Positions 15,373 through 25,066 of a DNA stretch of 64,000 nucleotides are shown here, piece by piece. Source of the DNA: Eutreptiella sp. 'Long Island Sound 2002' (taxonomy: Eukaryota; Euglenozoa; Euglenophyceae; Eutreptiales; Eutreptiaceae); assembly GCA_964036045.1 (NCBI GenBank), contig OZ038401.1:33594397-33658396 (forward strand), written 5' to 3'. Within the stretch, counting starts at the first letter, position 1. Every line of letters starts with the position of its first letter. Made by a program: the position numbers and the translations under genes. Below the pieces are notes generated by a model. The model was not told the origin of the DNA, ran no database searches, and was given only the letters and a program-made list of their open reading frames with translations.

Positions 15373-16013
15373 GTTTGCAAATTTACTGAGAAGGTCGGAT
15401 ATGGAGCTTCTCCTGTGCGCTGGCTGGCCAAGGTGGCATTATTGGTGCATTGCGGTGTACTTCAGATTTCTTGCATCTAAGGCACTCTACTGTACCCTGT
15501 ATCATGCAGAACACTAATTTTCCCGCAATTTCAGCCATGGATGTTGATCATATTCCCCATCACCCCCCCTTGTCTACCCCCCCCCCCCCCTGTCCATCCC
15601 CCTCTTGGGGAGGGAAACCGTCACTTGGCCCATGAACAATAAGGAATCAATAGGAAATCACAGGCGCCAAAGGCGCTGAAGAAAAATTTTAGTTGGGTAT
15701 ACTAGAATTCAGGTTATTGTTGTGGTGTTTGTCCCCCCCGGGGTGGGGGGGAATCATTGTCCCTGGGGGGGGGGGGGGGGGATGGACATGGGGGGGGGGG
15801 AACACATACCCAGCTGGGCTGTTGTCAATTTCCAATGTTCTGGGGTCGGTATTGTGCCTGCCAAGATTCTGGGCCCCTCAGAGGGCGGTGCTGGCTAATG
15901 GACCATCACATATGAGCGCTCTGGCACTGTGGTGCCGCATGTCGCAAGGCACCTTTAAGAACCTAGCTCGTTGAGTGGATATTGTGTGACTCCTACCTCA
16001 ACTCTGCTGAGAT

Positions 16014-16367
16014 GTGTTTGCCAGACCAGAGAGGAAGCATACCCCTCACACCTCTACAAGGACAAAACGAGAGGCACGTTATTTTCTCACTGAATCTGAT
16101 GTCCAACACCCAACTGATACTGATGGAAGCAGAGGTTCATGTAAGAGTGCAGCCAAACCTGCTGCCGAGGTGGCAGCCAAGGCTGCAGCCCAGCCTGCAG
16201 CTGGAGAGCCCATTCCTGTGGCCCCTGTTGAGCATGTGCAGCTCTTCAGAGTCAAATGCTCCCGCCAGAAAAAGTGGCACACAGAGTCTGTTTCTAGTAG
16301 AGCTGAACATGCATCCCAACAGGCAGTTCCCGGCTCATTTTGTGGTTCTGCCGTCATGTTTGCATGA
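16014..16367 (+). pseudogene. Fragment of uncharacterised 'HVQLF' protein family
   Basis: An open frame with no ATG encodes a short N-terminal segment (ARYFLTESDV), an Ala/Lys/Pro-rich linker, and then HVQLFRVK. The same plan (ASFYFTKDIV, a Lys/Pro/Ala linker, HVQLFKMG) recurs at 51078-51335, so these are two relics or exons of one family. I do not recognise the family. Given the lack of a start codon and the repeat-rich setting, it is probably a mobile-element or pseudogene fragment. Confidence 0.35.
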
Positions 16368-16542
16368 GGGGTTCGCACCCCGGAACTGCGAAAACGCTAG
16401 AGTGCCTGCAAGCAGAGGGACAGTGGGCGACGAGGCCGACCCTGAGAGGCAAATTGGGAGGAGAGCAGGCGAGAAACGGGTGCACTCTGAGTGCGTGAGG
16501 TCTCCCAGCTGAAGACACAGTTGCTGAGAGCGTGTTGCGCGT

Positions 16543-16645
16543 CCTTTGCATAGTAATCGGGGGGAGGCGAGGGAACCGTCACTTCGAGTATGTTCCCTCG
16601 GGGGTGCGAGGATACCGTCGTGCGCAGGCAATTACTATGCAAGGG
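16543..16645. mobile_element. Small inverted-repeat element (MITE-like)
   Basis: Terminal inverted repeats CCTTTGCATAGTAAT (16543-16557) and ATTACTATGCAAGGG (16631-16645) match at 14 of 15 positions and bound about 103 bp. No clear target duplication is seen. A related left half lies at 15316-15372. Confidence 0.5.
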
Positions 16646-16946
16646 GGGGGGTTACTTTTGGTCCCAAGTGTGCTCCCAAGTGCAGGTGTGGTTCCCAAAG
16701 CCCTGCAACTCTGGCGAACATATCATGAACAGGTCCAGGACAGAAAAGAACACGCATGGCTACATGTGTCGGCTGTCCTCACCCGAGACCCCTTGCTTGT
16801 GTTTCCAAAACTAGATCGATAGTCGCTCAGTAGTTTGAGCGGCGGTGCAACCGAAGATGTGGACAAAGTCTCTGGGGTGGCAGTGATATAGACGACAACC
16901 GAGCCCATGGAAATTAGTGAAGCAATGATAGCGCGCCGGAACACAA

Positions 16947-17280
16947 GTGATGAAGCCTGTCCGGAGAGGCCGAGCGTGCACTCATGTGCGCGTAGCGCTG
17001 CAAACAGCGCATAGTGACATGGATATTGTGCTGTATAGTGACTCCAAGTGGTGTGTGGATATGCTGAAGAACATAGAGCAGTATACGGGTAGGAAATGGA
17101 CCACAAAGGGCAAACGGGCGATCAAAAACCACGACATTTGGGAAGATATATATGCCATGATCACCATGAAGTTAGGGTTATTCTAGGTGGTGCATGTATA
17201 TGGGCACAACTCGGGGCCGCACAACAAGGAGGCCGACAAGTTGGCCCAGGCAGGAGTGCAAATGCCCGTCGTCCATAAAG
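16947..17280 (+). pseudogene. RNase HI domain fragment of a retroelement
   Basis: One frame encodes VLYSDSKWCV (the Asp of the LYTDS motif), GRKWTTKGKRAIKNHDIWE and, after an in-frame TAG at 17184-17186, VVHVYGHNSGPHNKEADKLA. The last segment is the characteristic HV.GH....N..AD.LA end of RNase HI, with the catalytic His and Asp. The N-terminal strand with the first catalytic Asp is not visible. The frame then runs without a stop into the 31-bp minisatellite that starts at about 17400. It most likely derives from a retrotransposon, because a second RNase H relic lies in the element at 19-24 kb. The in-frame stop argues against function. Confidence 0.7.
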
Positions 17281-17399
17281 TGAGCCGGCGCTGTCAATCA
17301 CGAGAGAACCGAGAGGGGGAAGACGGGCGTGAAGTAGTGAGGGGGCGTGGGACCAAAAGACAAGTGGCGGTGCAAGTAACGGAGTCTAGCAGTGGGGAG

Positions 17400-19045
17400 A
17401 GTGTGCTCAGACTTGCGGAAAATGCTCTTAGACTTGCTCAGACTTGGGAAAAAGGCTCTCAGACTTGCTCAGACTTGGGGGAAATGCTCTCAGACTTGCT
17501 CAAACTAGGGGAAAATGCTCTCAAACTTGCTCAAACTTTAAGAAAATCCTCACAGACTTGCTTAGACTTAGGGAAAATGCTCCCAGACTTGTACAGACTT
17601 GGGGAAAATGCTCTCAGACTTGCTCAGACTCAAGGAAAATGCTCTCAAACTTGCTCAGACTTGGGGAACAGGCTCTTAGACTTGCTCAAACTTGGGGAAA
17701 ATGCTCTCAGACTTGCTCGGACGTGGGTATTATGCTCTCAGACTTATTCAGACTTGGGGAAAATGCTCTCAGACTTGCTCGAACCCAGGGAAAATACTGT
17801 CCGAGTTGCTTAGACTTAGCCAAAATGCTCTCAAACTTGCTCAGACTTGGGGAAAATGCACTCAGACTTGCTCAGACTTGGGGAAAATGCTCTTAGACTT
17901 GCTCAGACTTGGGGAGAATGCTCTGAAACTTGTTGAGACTTGGGGAAAATGCTCTCAGACTGGCTGAGACTTGGGGAAAAGGCTCTCAGACTTGCTCAGA
18001 CTTGGGAAAAATGCTCTCAAACGTGCTCAGACTTAGCAAAAAGGCTCTCAAACTTGCTTAGACTTGGGAAAAATGCTCTCAATCTTGCTCAAACTTGAGG
18101 AAAATGCTCTCAAACTTCCTCAGCCTTGGGGAAAATGCTCTCAAACTTGCTCAAACTTGGGGAAAATGCTCTCAGATTTGCTCCGACTTAGAGAAAATGC
18201 CCTCAAACTTGCTCAAACTAGGGGAAAATGCTCTCAAACTTGCTCAGACTTGGGGAAAATGCTCTCAGACTTGCTCGAACCCAGGGAAAATACTGTCAGA
18301 GTTGCTTAGACTTAGCCAAAATCCTCTCAAACTTGCTCAGACTTGGGGAAAATGCTCTCAAACTTGCTCAAACTTGGGGAAAATGCTCTCAGATTTGCTC
18401 CGACTTAGAGAAAATGCCCTCAAACTTGCTCAAACTGGGGGAAAATGCTCTCAAACTTGCTCAGACTTGGGGAAAATGCTCTCTCACTTGCTCAAACTTG
18501 GGGAAAATGCTCTCAAACTTGCTCGGACTTGGGTATTATGCTCTCAGACTTGCTGAGACTTGGGGAAAATGCTCTCAGACTTGCTCGAACCCAGGGAAAA
18601 TACTGTCAGAGTTGCTTAGACTTAGCCAAAATCCTCTCAAACTTGCTCAGACTTGGGGAAAATGCACTCAGACTTGCTGAGACTTTGGGAAAATGCTCTT
18701 AGACTTGCTCAGACTTGGGGAAAATACTCTGAAACTTGTTGAGACTTGGGGAAAATGCTCGCAGACTTGCTCATACTTGGGGAAAATGCTCTCAGACTTC
18801 CTCAGACTTGGGGAAGATGCTCTCAAACTTGCTCAGACTTGGGGGAAATGTTCTCAGACCTGCTCAAACTTGGGAAAAATGCTCTCAAACTTGCTGAGAC
18901 TTGTGGACAATGCTCTCAGACTTGCTCAAACTTGAGGAAAATGCTCTCATACTTGCTCTAACTTGGGGAAAATGCTTTCAAACTTGCTTAGACTTGGGGA
19001 AAATGCTCTCAAACTTTCTCAAACTAGGGGAACATGCTCCCAGAT
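17400..19045 (+). repeat. 31-bp minisatellite array 1 with higher-order structure
   Basis: About 53 units with consensus ATGCTCTCAGACTTGCTCAG followed by ACTTGGGGAAA. The period is 31 bp, so successive units shift the reading frame and all three + frames stay open over long stretches. Variant units mark a higher-order structure: the variant carrying GAACCCAGGG occurs at 17781, 18277 and 18587 (spacings of 16 and 10 units), and the variant AGATTTGCTCCGAC recurs at 18174 and 18391 (7 units). Segmental duplication of multi-unit blocks explains this. I do not regard the frames as genes. Confidence 0.95.
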
Positions 19046-19289
19046 TTGCTCAGGTTCACCTACCATCATGGTGCTACCTTGGGCGAAGTAGCGGCACGCA
19101 ACGATGCCGGCGGCCCATGCTACGACGTCGGCACATATTGCACTACTCTAACCTGCCGGGCTGGTGCGTCCCATTACCGACACTCACCCATGTGGGAATG
19201 CCCATGAGGACACCGCCGCACGTGCACGACACCTGTGCACAGCCGCACACTGCACCCTTACATCAAACACTTGTGCGCACCCGATTGCC

Positions 19290-20050
19290 GGGCCTGATCC
19301 TATGGGATCTGGCACAACGGCTGATACGTCTGTCCAGCGACGTCCACCCCAATCCAGGACCCAGCCCCCCGCCCCGGTCAGACCTATCCTTCCTGACACT
19401 CAATTTCGGAGGACCCTTCCTCTCACAGCGACGCCGGGGGCACCTCCCGGCTGAGATTATCGCTGAACAGCCCGTAGTTATTGCCCTACAGGAGTTTCGA
19501 TTCCGTAGTGGATCTCACCATGCAGCTTGGACAGCTGCTATGGATGGCGACTACCTCCCCATCACCTATGGGAACGAGAACCCGGACACACAATTCCTCC
19601 TCCACAACTCCATATCTAGATATGTCTCCAAGCTGCCCTCCATGGGGAGCCAGGCCCGTGCCATCAAACTCGCTCTCCCCAGCCACACACCGTACGTGAT
19701 CGCCAACATCCACGGACCATTTTCGCGGGACCAACGTGAAAAGCTGGACGAATGGCTTGCACAATTGCCGGACCTGGGCATCCTTATGGGAGACTTCAAC
19801 GACTGTGTATGGGGACGTCCTTCCCAACCAACTAGGTACTAGCACCCGCTCCTCGAATCTGGAGCCTTGCTGGACCTGATTTTGGCACATGCGCCAAACA
19901 CTGACCCTCAAAATCTCGCCACACATTGCCGGGTCGCCGCTTGGACACTGTCCTGTTTTCTCCCACGGCATGGGACATTCACCCCCCCATCTTTGCGGAC
20001 ACCATCGACTTTCCCCATGCGGGTGACCACAAAGCGGTCAGGGTCACATT
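19290..20050 (+). pseudogene. LINE endonuclease domain with 2A-like motif
   Basis: The open frame ending at 19842 contains DVHPNPGP at 19339-19362 and then the endonuclease start LSFLTLNFGG, VIALQEFRF (metal-binding Glu) and GILMGDFNDCVW (the GDFN motif). The frame ends at a TAG at 19840-19842. The domain continues in another frame with DFPHAGDHKAV, the conserved Asp-His near the end of this endonuclease fold, at about 20005-20040. The NPGP motif at the start of the endonuclease resembles 2A-type translational-recoding peptides, which occur in this position in several non-LTR elements, but the usual Glu before x-N-P-G-P is replaced (DVHPNPGP), so activity is uncertain. Confidence 0.75.
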
Positions 20051-20589
20051 GATGGACCCATTGGGACCGCGGCCAGCGCCGCCGCCGGTCATTGGCGATG
20101 TGTCGCACTGGCCCTCCTCGTTATTCCGCAAGTTTTCGCGCCACATGTTGCAATGGTCCAAAGCGCACTCGACTCACCAAGATCACATCATGCACCCACT
20201 GGATAGGGCGGACACCATCATTGCCGCAGCGTCTAGCTTTGTACAAGCACACCCCCGCCCACAGCCAGTTCAAGACGTGGTCGAACAACAGCTGGCTGAC
20301 GAGTTGCACCGCAACCCTACCTCCAAGAGGGCCCAGCAAGCTTGGGCACACCACAGGGCGACCAACAATATGAAACGGGCCCAACGACACCCGAGACGCT
20401 TCCGAAAATGCACGGTGCGCGGCCGCTCTACTTTCTTCAGTGCCCTAAAGTGGTGGCTGATCACCCCCTTCCGCACGACTACCGCACAACCCGACACGAC
20501 CTCGGCCGCCGAACATCTTCCGCATTTCGTGGGGGCCACCATGGAGACCGGAAGAGGCCAAGGCTCTTCTTTCACAAGTCTTAAAACTA

Positions 20590-21964
20590 GGACGACCAGT
20601 AAGCCCCGATCCTCCCTCCTGGCAATCTTTCACAAAAGCGCTACACCAACCCAAGAACATGGCGGCAAGCATGGACCACGTGGCGCCCCACCTGTACCAC
20701 TGGTTACCTAGGGAACAACAGTGGGACCTTTACATAGCGGTGCGCCACGTGTGGGAAAGCGGCGACGTGCCACACCACTGGCTGCAGGCAAGAATAGCCA
20801 TGATCTGCAAGTCTGGCCCCCCTGAGGCGGCCCGCAGTTACCGGCCCATCAGCGTAGCCATGGGGATGTACTCCATTCTGGCCCGCCTCATATTGGACCT
20901 TGCGAGGGCCCATCGACGCGGCGCTCTCCGACCCCCAAGCAGGATGTAGGCGAGGCTATACCACATCACAACAAGCCCTCCGCATGTTGATGCTTTTACA
21001 CCAATACGGGGACGGAGCGCTGGTATGCCTCTTGGACATCGCAAAAGCTTACCCCAGCATGCCCCATGAGTGCCTCACCTACGGACTCCAGCTGATTGGA
21101 ACCCCGGCCCGCATCTACAACATGGTGGCCAGCATCTACGCGCACAGCACGGGGGTGTACGGAGACGTCCGTTTTCTGTTGCCCCGTGGCACCAAGGAGG
21201 GCCGCCCCCTATCCCCAGCCTTTTTTGTTCTGGTGTATGAGGCCTTCCACCAAACTCTCACTAGGGAATTTCCCAACAGCACCATACTGGCCTATGTCGA
21301 CGACATCGCCATCATCTCCCCGACCCAACGGGAGATGCAGCACGTCCTGGGGCGCGTCAGTCAGTTGCTAGCCATACTGGGCCTCAAGACGAACCCTTCA
21401 AATACCCAGGTGTACCGTTGGGCCCCACCCTCCCGCCGTCAGGGTGTGGCACGACGAGAGTGCCCGACCAAGGATGCCATCAGGTGGGGCAATGCGCGAT
21501 TGCCGCTGCAACCCCCTATCTTCCACTTCCTTGGTCACCTCCTGGCACATCTAACCTGGGAACAAAAGGCACGTGATGACTTCGTGGGGACGGCCGCAGC
21601 TGATCTGGCGCGATACCATTACCTGCCATTGAACGCTTTCGAGCGGGTGCAGCTGCTGAACACCGTCCCGATCCCACGGTGGACGTACCGCACCTTGTTT
21701 CTCCCCAACGACTCAATGTTCAAAACCATGGACTCCATGTGCTTGTGGTTTGTGCTTATGGCGGAGGGCATGGAACTCAATAAGGTCCACGTTCACAAAT
21801 CATACAACGTCCTCCATGTCACTTCCCCTCACCGCCTGGGCGGAATGGGGTTACACCAACTGTTCTGGGCCCACAGGGCACGCTTCAACACAATGGTACA
21901 GAACACGTTACGCTCACGTCCGGGATCCATTGGCTGCAACCTTAGCAAAGAACTGCCCTGCTGA
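20590..21964 (+). pseudogene. LINE reverse transcriptase domain
   Basis: Reverse transcriptase blocks appear in order: ARSYRPISVAMG (about 20830), then after a frameshift at about 20900 AGCRRGYTTSQQ, LLDIAKAYPSMPHECL (motif A), GTKEGRPLSPAFF (motif B), ILAYVDDIAIIS (motif C, YVDD at about 21291-21302) and FHFLGHLL. The catalytic Asp residues of motifs A and C are intact. A TGA at 21962-21964 ends the frame, which reopens at once in phase. Homology to R1/Jockey/CR1-like non-LTR polymerases is clear, but I cannot fix the clade. Confidence 0.85.
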
Positions 21965-23060
21965 GCGGTGCCTGTTCGCAACTACCTGGCTATACTCACC
22001 CAGCTGGGTGCTCGCACCGCACTTCACATAGCACTTCCGCCGCGGCCGGCCGGGGGGCCCAACCTCATCAACAGCGAAAGCTCCGATGACGGCGTTCTCC
22101 TGTCAGCATGCAAAGAGCACGTGGAGGATGCCCTCCACACGCGCCACTGCATTGCCCCACACCGGTACCACGACGACACCTCGGCGGGCACGGTGCCTGT
22201 CACCATCGCGGGCATACCGTGCTACTCAAACCAGCAACCGCCAACAGGAACGTCCTTGTACTCCAATGGCAGCCTTCAAACAGTTGAGATTGTGAGCTCG
22301 GAATACTAGGCGGCGGGCGCAACAGTAACAAAAGGGCCTCTTCGCATCCTCGCCCGGGTGGCGGGCCCACAACACTCCTACAGGGCTGAAATGTACGGAG
22401 CAGCCATTGGCGGAGCCATCGCATTTGACGGTGACACTCAATATATCGACAACATGGCCGTCACAAAATGCGCACACCGCCGGCCCACGCACGAATGTTC
22501 TGACACTGACATCCGCCACAAAGTGTGTGACCAGGTGCAACACAAACGCGTCGCCGCGGAGTGGATCCCCAGCCACCGCCTTGAGATGGAGGCCCGTAAC
22601 GCGCAAGAACGCGAACAAATTCGACGCAATGGGGAAGTAGACCTGCTCGCCAAGATGGCCACGCGCCTACCCGTGCCGGATTACGACCCCCGGCGCCCCG
22701 AAGATATTGCAATGTGCGGCGGGCCCGCCCCCACTCCGGCGCGGAAATGGATCCTTCAGCGGAGGCGTGTTGTCACTTTCGACGGTGCGCACTGGGTATC
22801 CTGGCCGCCAATGCGGGGGACCGACATATGCTCTGGGTTAAATGGCTCTGGGGCCAGGTACGATCGGATGGGACGGGCGCGCCGTGGGACCATACCACCC
22901 CCAAATGCCCCATATGTCCCCTCCATCACGGTACCACTATCCACCAACGCCTCATCCACTGCATGCATTGGAAAGTCGCATTTCGCAACATGTGGCTTAG
23001 CACCTGGGGACCATGGCAAGATACGGTAACGGAATGGTGGAACAGGGCATCGGCTGCACA
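21965..23060 (+). pseudogene. LINE RNase HI and CCHC zinc-knuckle region
   Basis: In the same frame as the polymerase: TSLYSNGSLQ (the YTDGS block with the first catalytic Asp changed to Asn), a TAG at 22307-22309, YRAEMYGA (Glu), YIDNMAV (Asp) and NGEVDLLAKMA (last Asp). After a frameshift at about 22750 comes CPICPLHHGTTIHQRLIHC at about 22905-22961, a C-x2-C-x8-H-x5-C knuckle of the type found after the polymerase in many LINEs. Confidence 0.75.
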
Positions 23061-23249
23061 CCTACACCAGCTCTTCCGCGACAGGACGCGGGGTTTGTGC
23101 CTGAGTTCAGACGTTGCCGTTGTCACACCTGTGTGCTGCTACACGTTGCGACAGGACGCGGTTCTCGTGTCAAAATGCTCCTGCGTCAGAACGCAGGTTT
23201 CGGACATGCAGGCATTTTTGGGCTTGAAACCTCTGAGATTTCCGCATCA

Positions 23250-24355
23250 CAATGCAAGGGTTACAGGCTCTGCTGCTAACGACCCTGTCCAGGGTTCCCG
23301 CTTTTCCTGAGCTTTCGCCTCTTACGCTGTCGCCTGGTGTCGCTCACATCTGTGCTGAAGGACAGTGTTTGTGCTGCAGACAATTCATCCAACAACCCTC
23401 CCATTTGTTTGTGTCCTGCCCCTATGTCCTCACTACCCGAACTGCTCGAGTTGCATGATTCCATTCCACGTGGTGTTGGCTCCCCGGAAGCTTCCCCTGT
23501 CAGCTCATCACTATCCATGGGTATGTTTCGTGCCTTCGCATACCACAATCCCTATGGGACCACATCCCCCGAACACTGCGGGTAGACCTCAGGGAGCGTG
23601 TGGCCTGGCACCAGTACCACGCCCTACATGGCGTATGCCAACTGCCCGGCCAACTCACCATGCCCCCCCGCGACCCACAGGTGCCGCCCACGCTATCCAC
23701 AACGGTGCCGGCATGGTACACAAAGCCGCGCCCACGAGTTGTACGGCCAAACCCCACGGACTCTGTCCTCCGCAATCAAGTAGGGTATACAGGGCCCTGG
23801 GAGAGAACACTGCGGCGGGATGGCCGCGCCTCTCAAGAGACGTCCCACCGTAGAGCTATGCGCACATGGGACCGGCCGCAGTCGTACCACACCAGGTCAT
23901 GGGCGGTGAAATACCTCGACCAGTGCCTCTGTCCCACTGCCGCAGACCCAGGGGCACAGCAGGTAGCTTCGGCAATGCAGTATCTGGCCTAGCCTTGGTT
24001 TCTGCATCAATGTGCCGTTCTTGGAGCCTCACTGATGGTTTCATACGGCGACCTGCTAGATGATCCGGTGCAGCAATTACGGCAATGGCACTCCCTTTTG
24101 CAACGTGCTAGAGTGTGGACCACCTCCGCAGACCAGCACTACCAGCGGCATAACCAAAGGATTCAACCCTTTTCGGTGATGAGCTAGTTGTGGGCATCTG
24201 AGCGCGCTGCCCACCGGGTGGAGTCCCCTCTGCCTAAACGCCACTGCCGCACAAGGCCCGGCATCCTGGGCCAACGCCCGCCACCGGACATGGCCCCTAC
24301 AAAGCGACGAAAGCTTGTCACTCTTGAGGACTTGTGGGGAATGGCACACACGTGA
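23250..24355 (+). pseudogene. LINE C-terminal tail, second CCHC knuckle
   Basis: A second knuckle, CLCCRQFIQQPSHLFVSC (C-x2-C-x8-H-x4-C), lies at about 23370-23423. Downstream, a single frame from about 23585 to 24355 encodes a coherent basic, Gln/His-rich protein, interrupted only by TAG at 23990-23992 and at 24184-24186, and ending RRKLVTLEDLWGMAHT. The two knuckles suggest either a tandem duplication of the tail or the joining of two related elements. The 14-bp sequence GCGACAGGACGCGG occurs twice (23078, 23148) near the possible joint. Confidence 0.5.
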
Positions 24356-24502
24356 TCCAGCATGTCTTAACCCCCTTAAATCTTACGCATTATAGGCTTG
24401 CCATATGGCGTGGCGGTTTTGCCTACCGCATCAGAGAGCCCTCTGGTATACGCATGTGAACTCTGGGTCTTTGCCATGTGCCCCGCTTTGCAGGGATCCA
24501 CC

Positions 24503-24580
24503 GTATCATATGCTGGAGATGCCCACTTTGCCAAGCACAGTCTTGAGTACTCTTTGGACTTTTGGAGTCAGTCAAAAAAT
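24503..24580 (+). repeat. 78-bp sequence shared with 62251-62328, beside minisatellite 2
   Basis: The stretch starting GTATCATATGCTGGAGA and ending GGAGTCAGTCAAAAAA matches 62251-62328 with about four differences. Here it is followed at once by the 31-bp minisatellite; the other copy is followed at once by a different, 10-bp minisatellite. Confidence 0.85.
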
Positions 24581-25066
24581 GCTCCTAGACTTGGTCAGAC
24601 TTGGGGAAAATGCTCTCAGACTTGCTCAGACTTGGGGAAAATGCGCTCAGACTTTCTCAAACTAGGGGAAAATAATCTCAGACTTGCTCATACTTGGGGA
24701 AAATGCTCTCAAACTTGCCCAGACTTGGGGAATATGCTCTCAAACTTTCTCAGACTAGGGAGGCTCTTAGACTTGCTGAGACTTGGGGAAAATGCTCTCA
24801 AACTTGCTCAGACTTGGGGGAAATGCTCTCAAACTTCCTCAGCCTTGGGGAAAATGCTCTCAGACTTGTTCAGACTTGGGGAAAATGCTCTCAGACTTGT
24901 TCAGACTTGGGGAAAATGCTCTCAGACTTGTTCAGACTTGGGAAAAATGCTCTCAAACTTTCTCAAACTTGGGGAAGATGCTCTCAGACTTGTTCAGACT
25001 TGGGGAAAATGCTCTTAGACTTGCTCAGACTTGGGGAAAATGCTCTCAAACTTGCTCAAACTGAAG
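24581..25066 (+). repeat. 31-bp minisatellite array 2
   Basis: About 15 units of the same 31-bp repeat as at 17400-19045, in the same orientation, with one shortened unit near 24760. It ends near 25066, where a unit breaks off into unique sequence. Confidence 0.92.

Larger units (their letters stand above)
19050..24360 (+). mobile_element. Decayed non-LTR (LINE-type) retrotransposon
   Basis: The order is apurinic-like endonuclease, reverse transcriptase, RNase HI, and CCHC zinc knuckle. The coding frame is broken by at least four frameshifts (about 19.85, 20.6, 20.9 and 22.75 kb) and by in-frame stops at 21962, 22307, 23990 and 24184. The element sits between two arrays of the same 31-bp minisatellite, as if inserted into or copied with it. 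I could not identify exact ends, a poly-A tail or a target duplication. It is certainly inactive. Confidence 0.85.

Noticed and set aside
15571-15810. Inverted repeat element around two poly-C/poly-G stretches
   Set aside because: The apparent arms match mainly through homopolymer; outside CTGTCCATCCCC there is little pairing and no target duplication.
17187-18961. Long open frames encoding Leu/Cys/Gln repeats
   Set aside because: They arise from the stop-poor 31-bp unit read in all three frames, with no start context or flanking coding sequence.
17400-25066. Direct-repeat arrays as a CRISPR locus
   Set aside because: Units of 31 bp are contiguous with no spacers, and the context is eukaryotic; this is a minisatellite.
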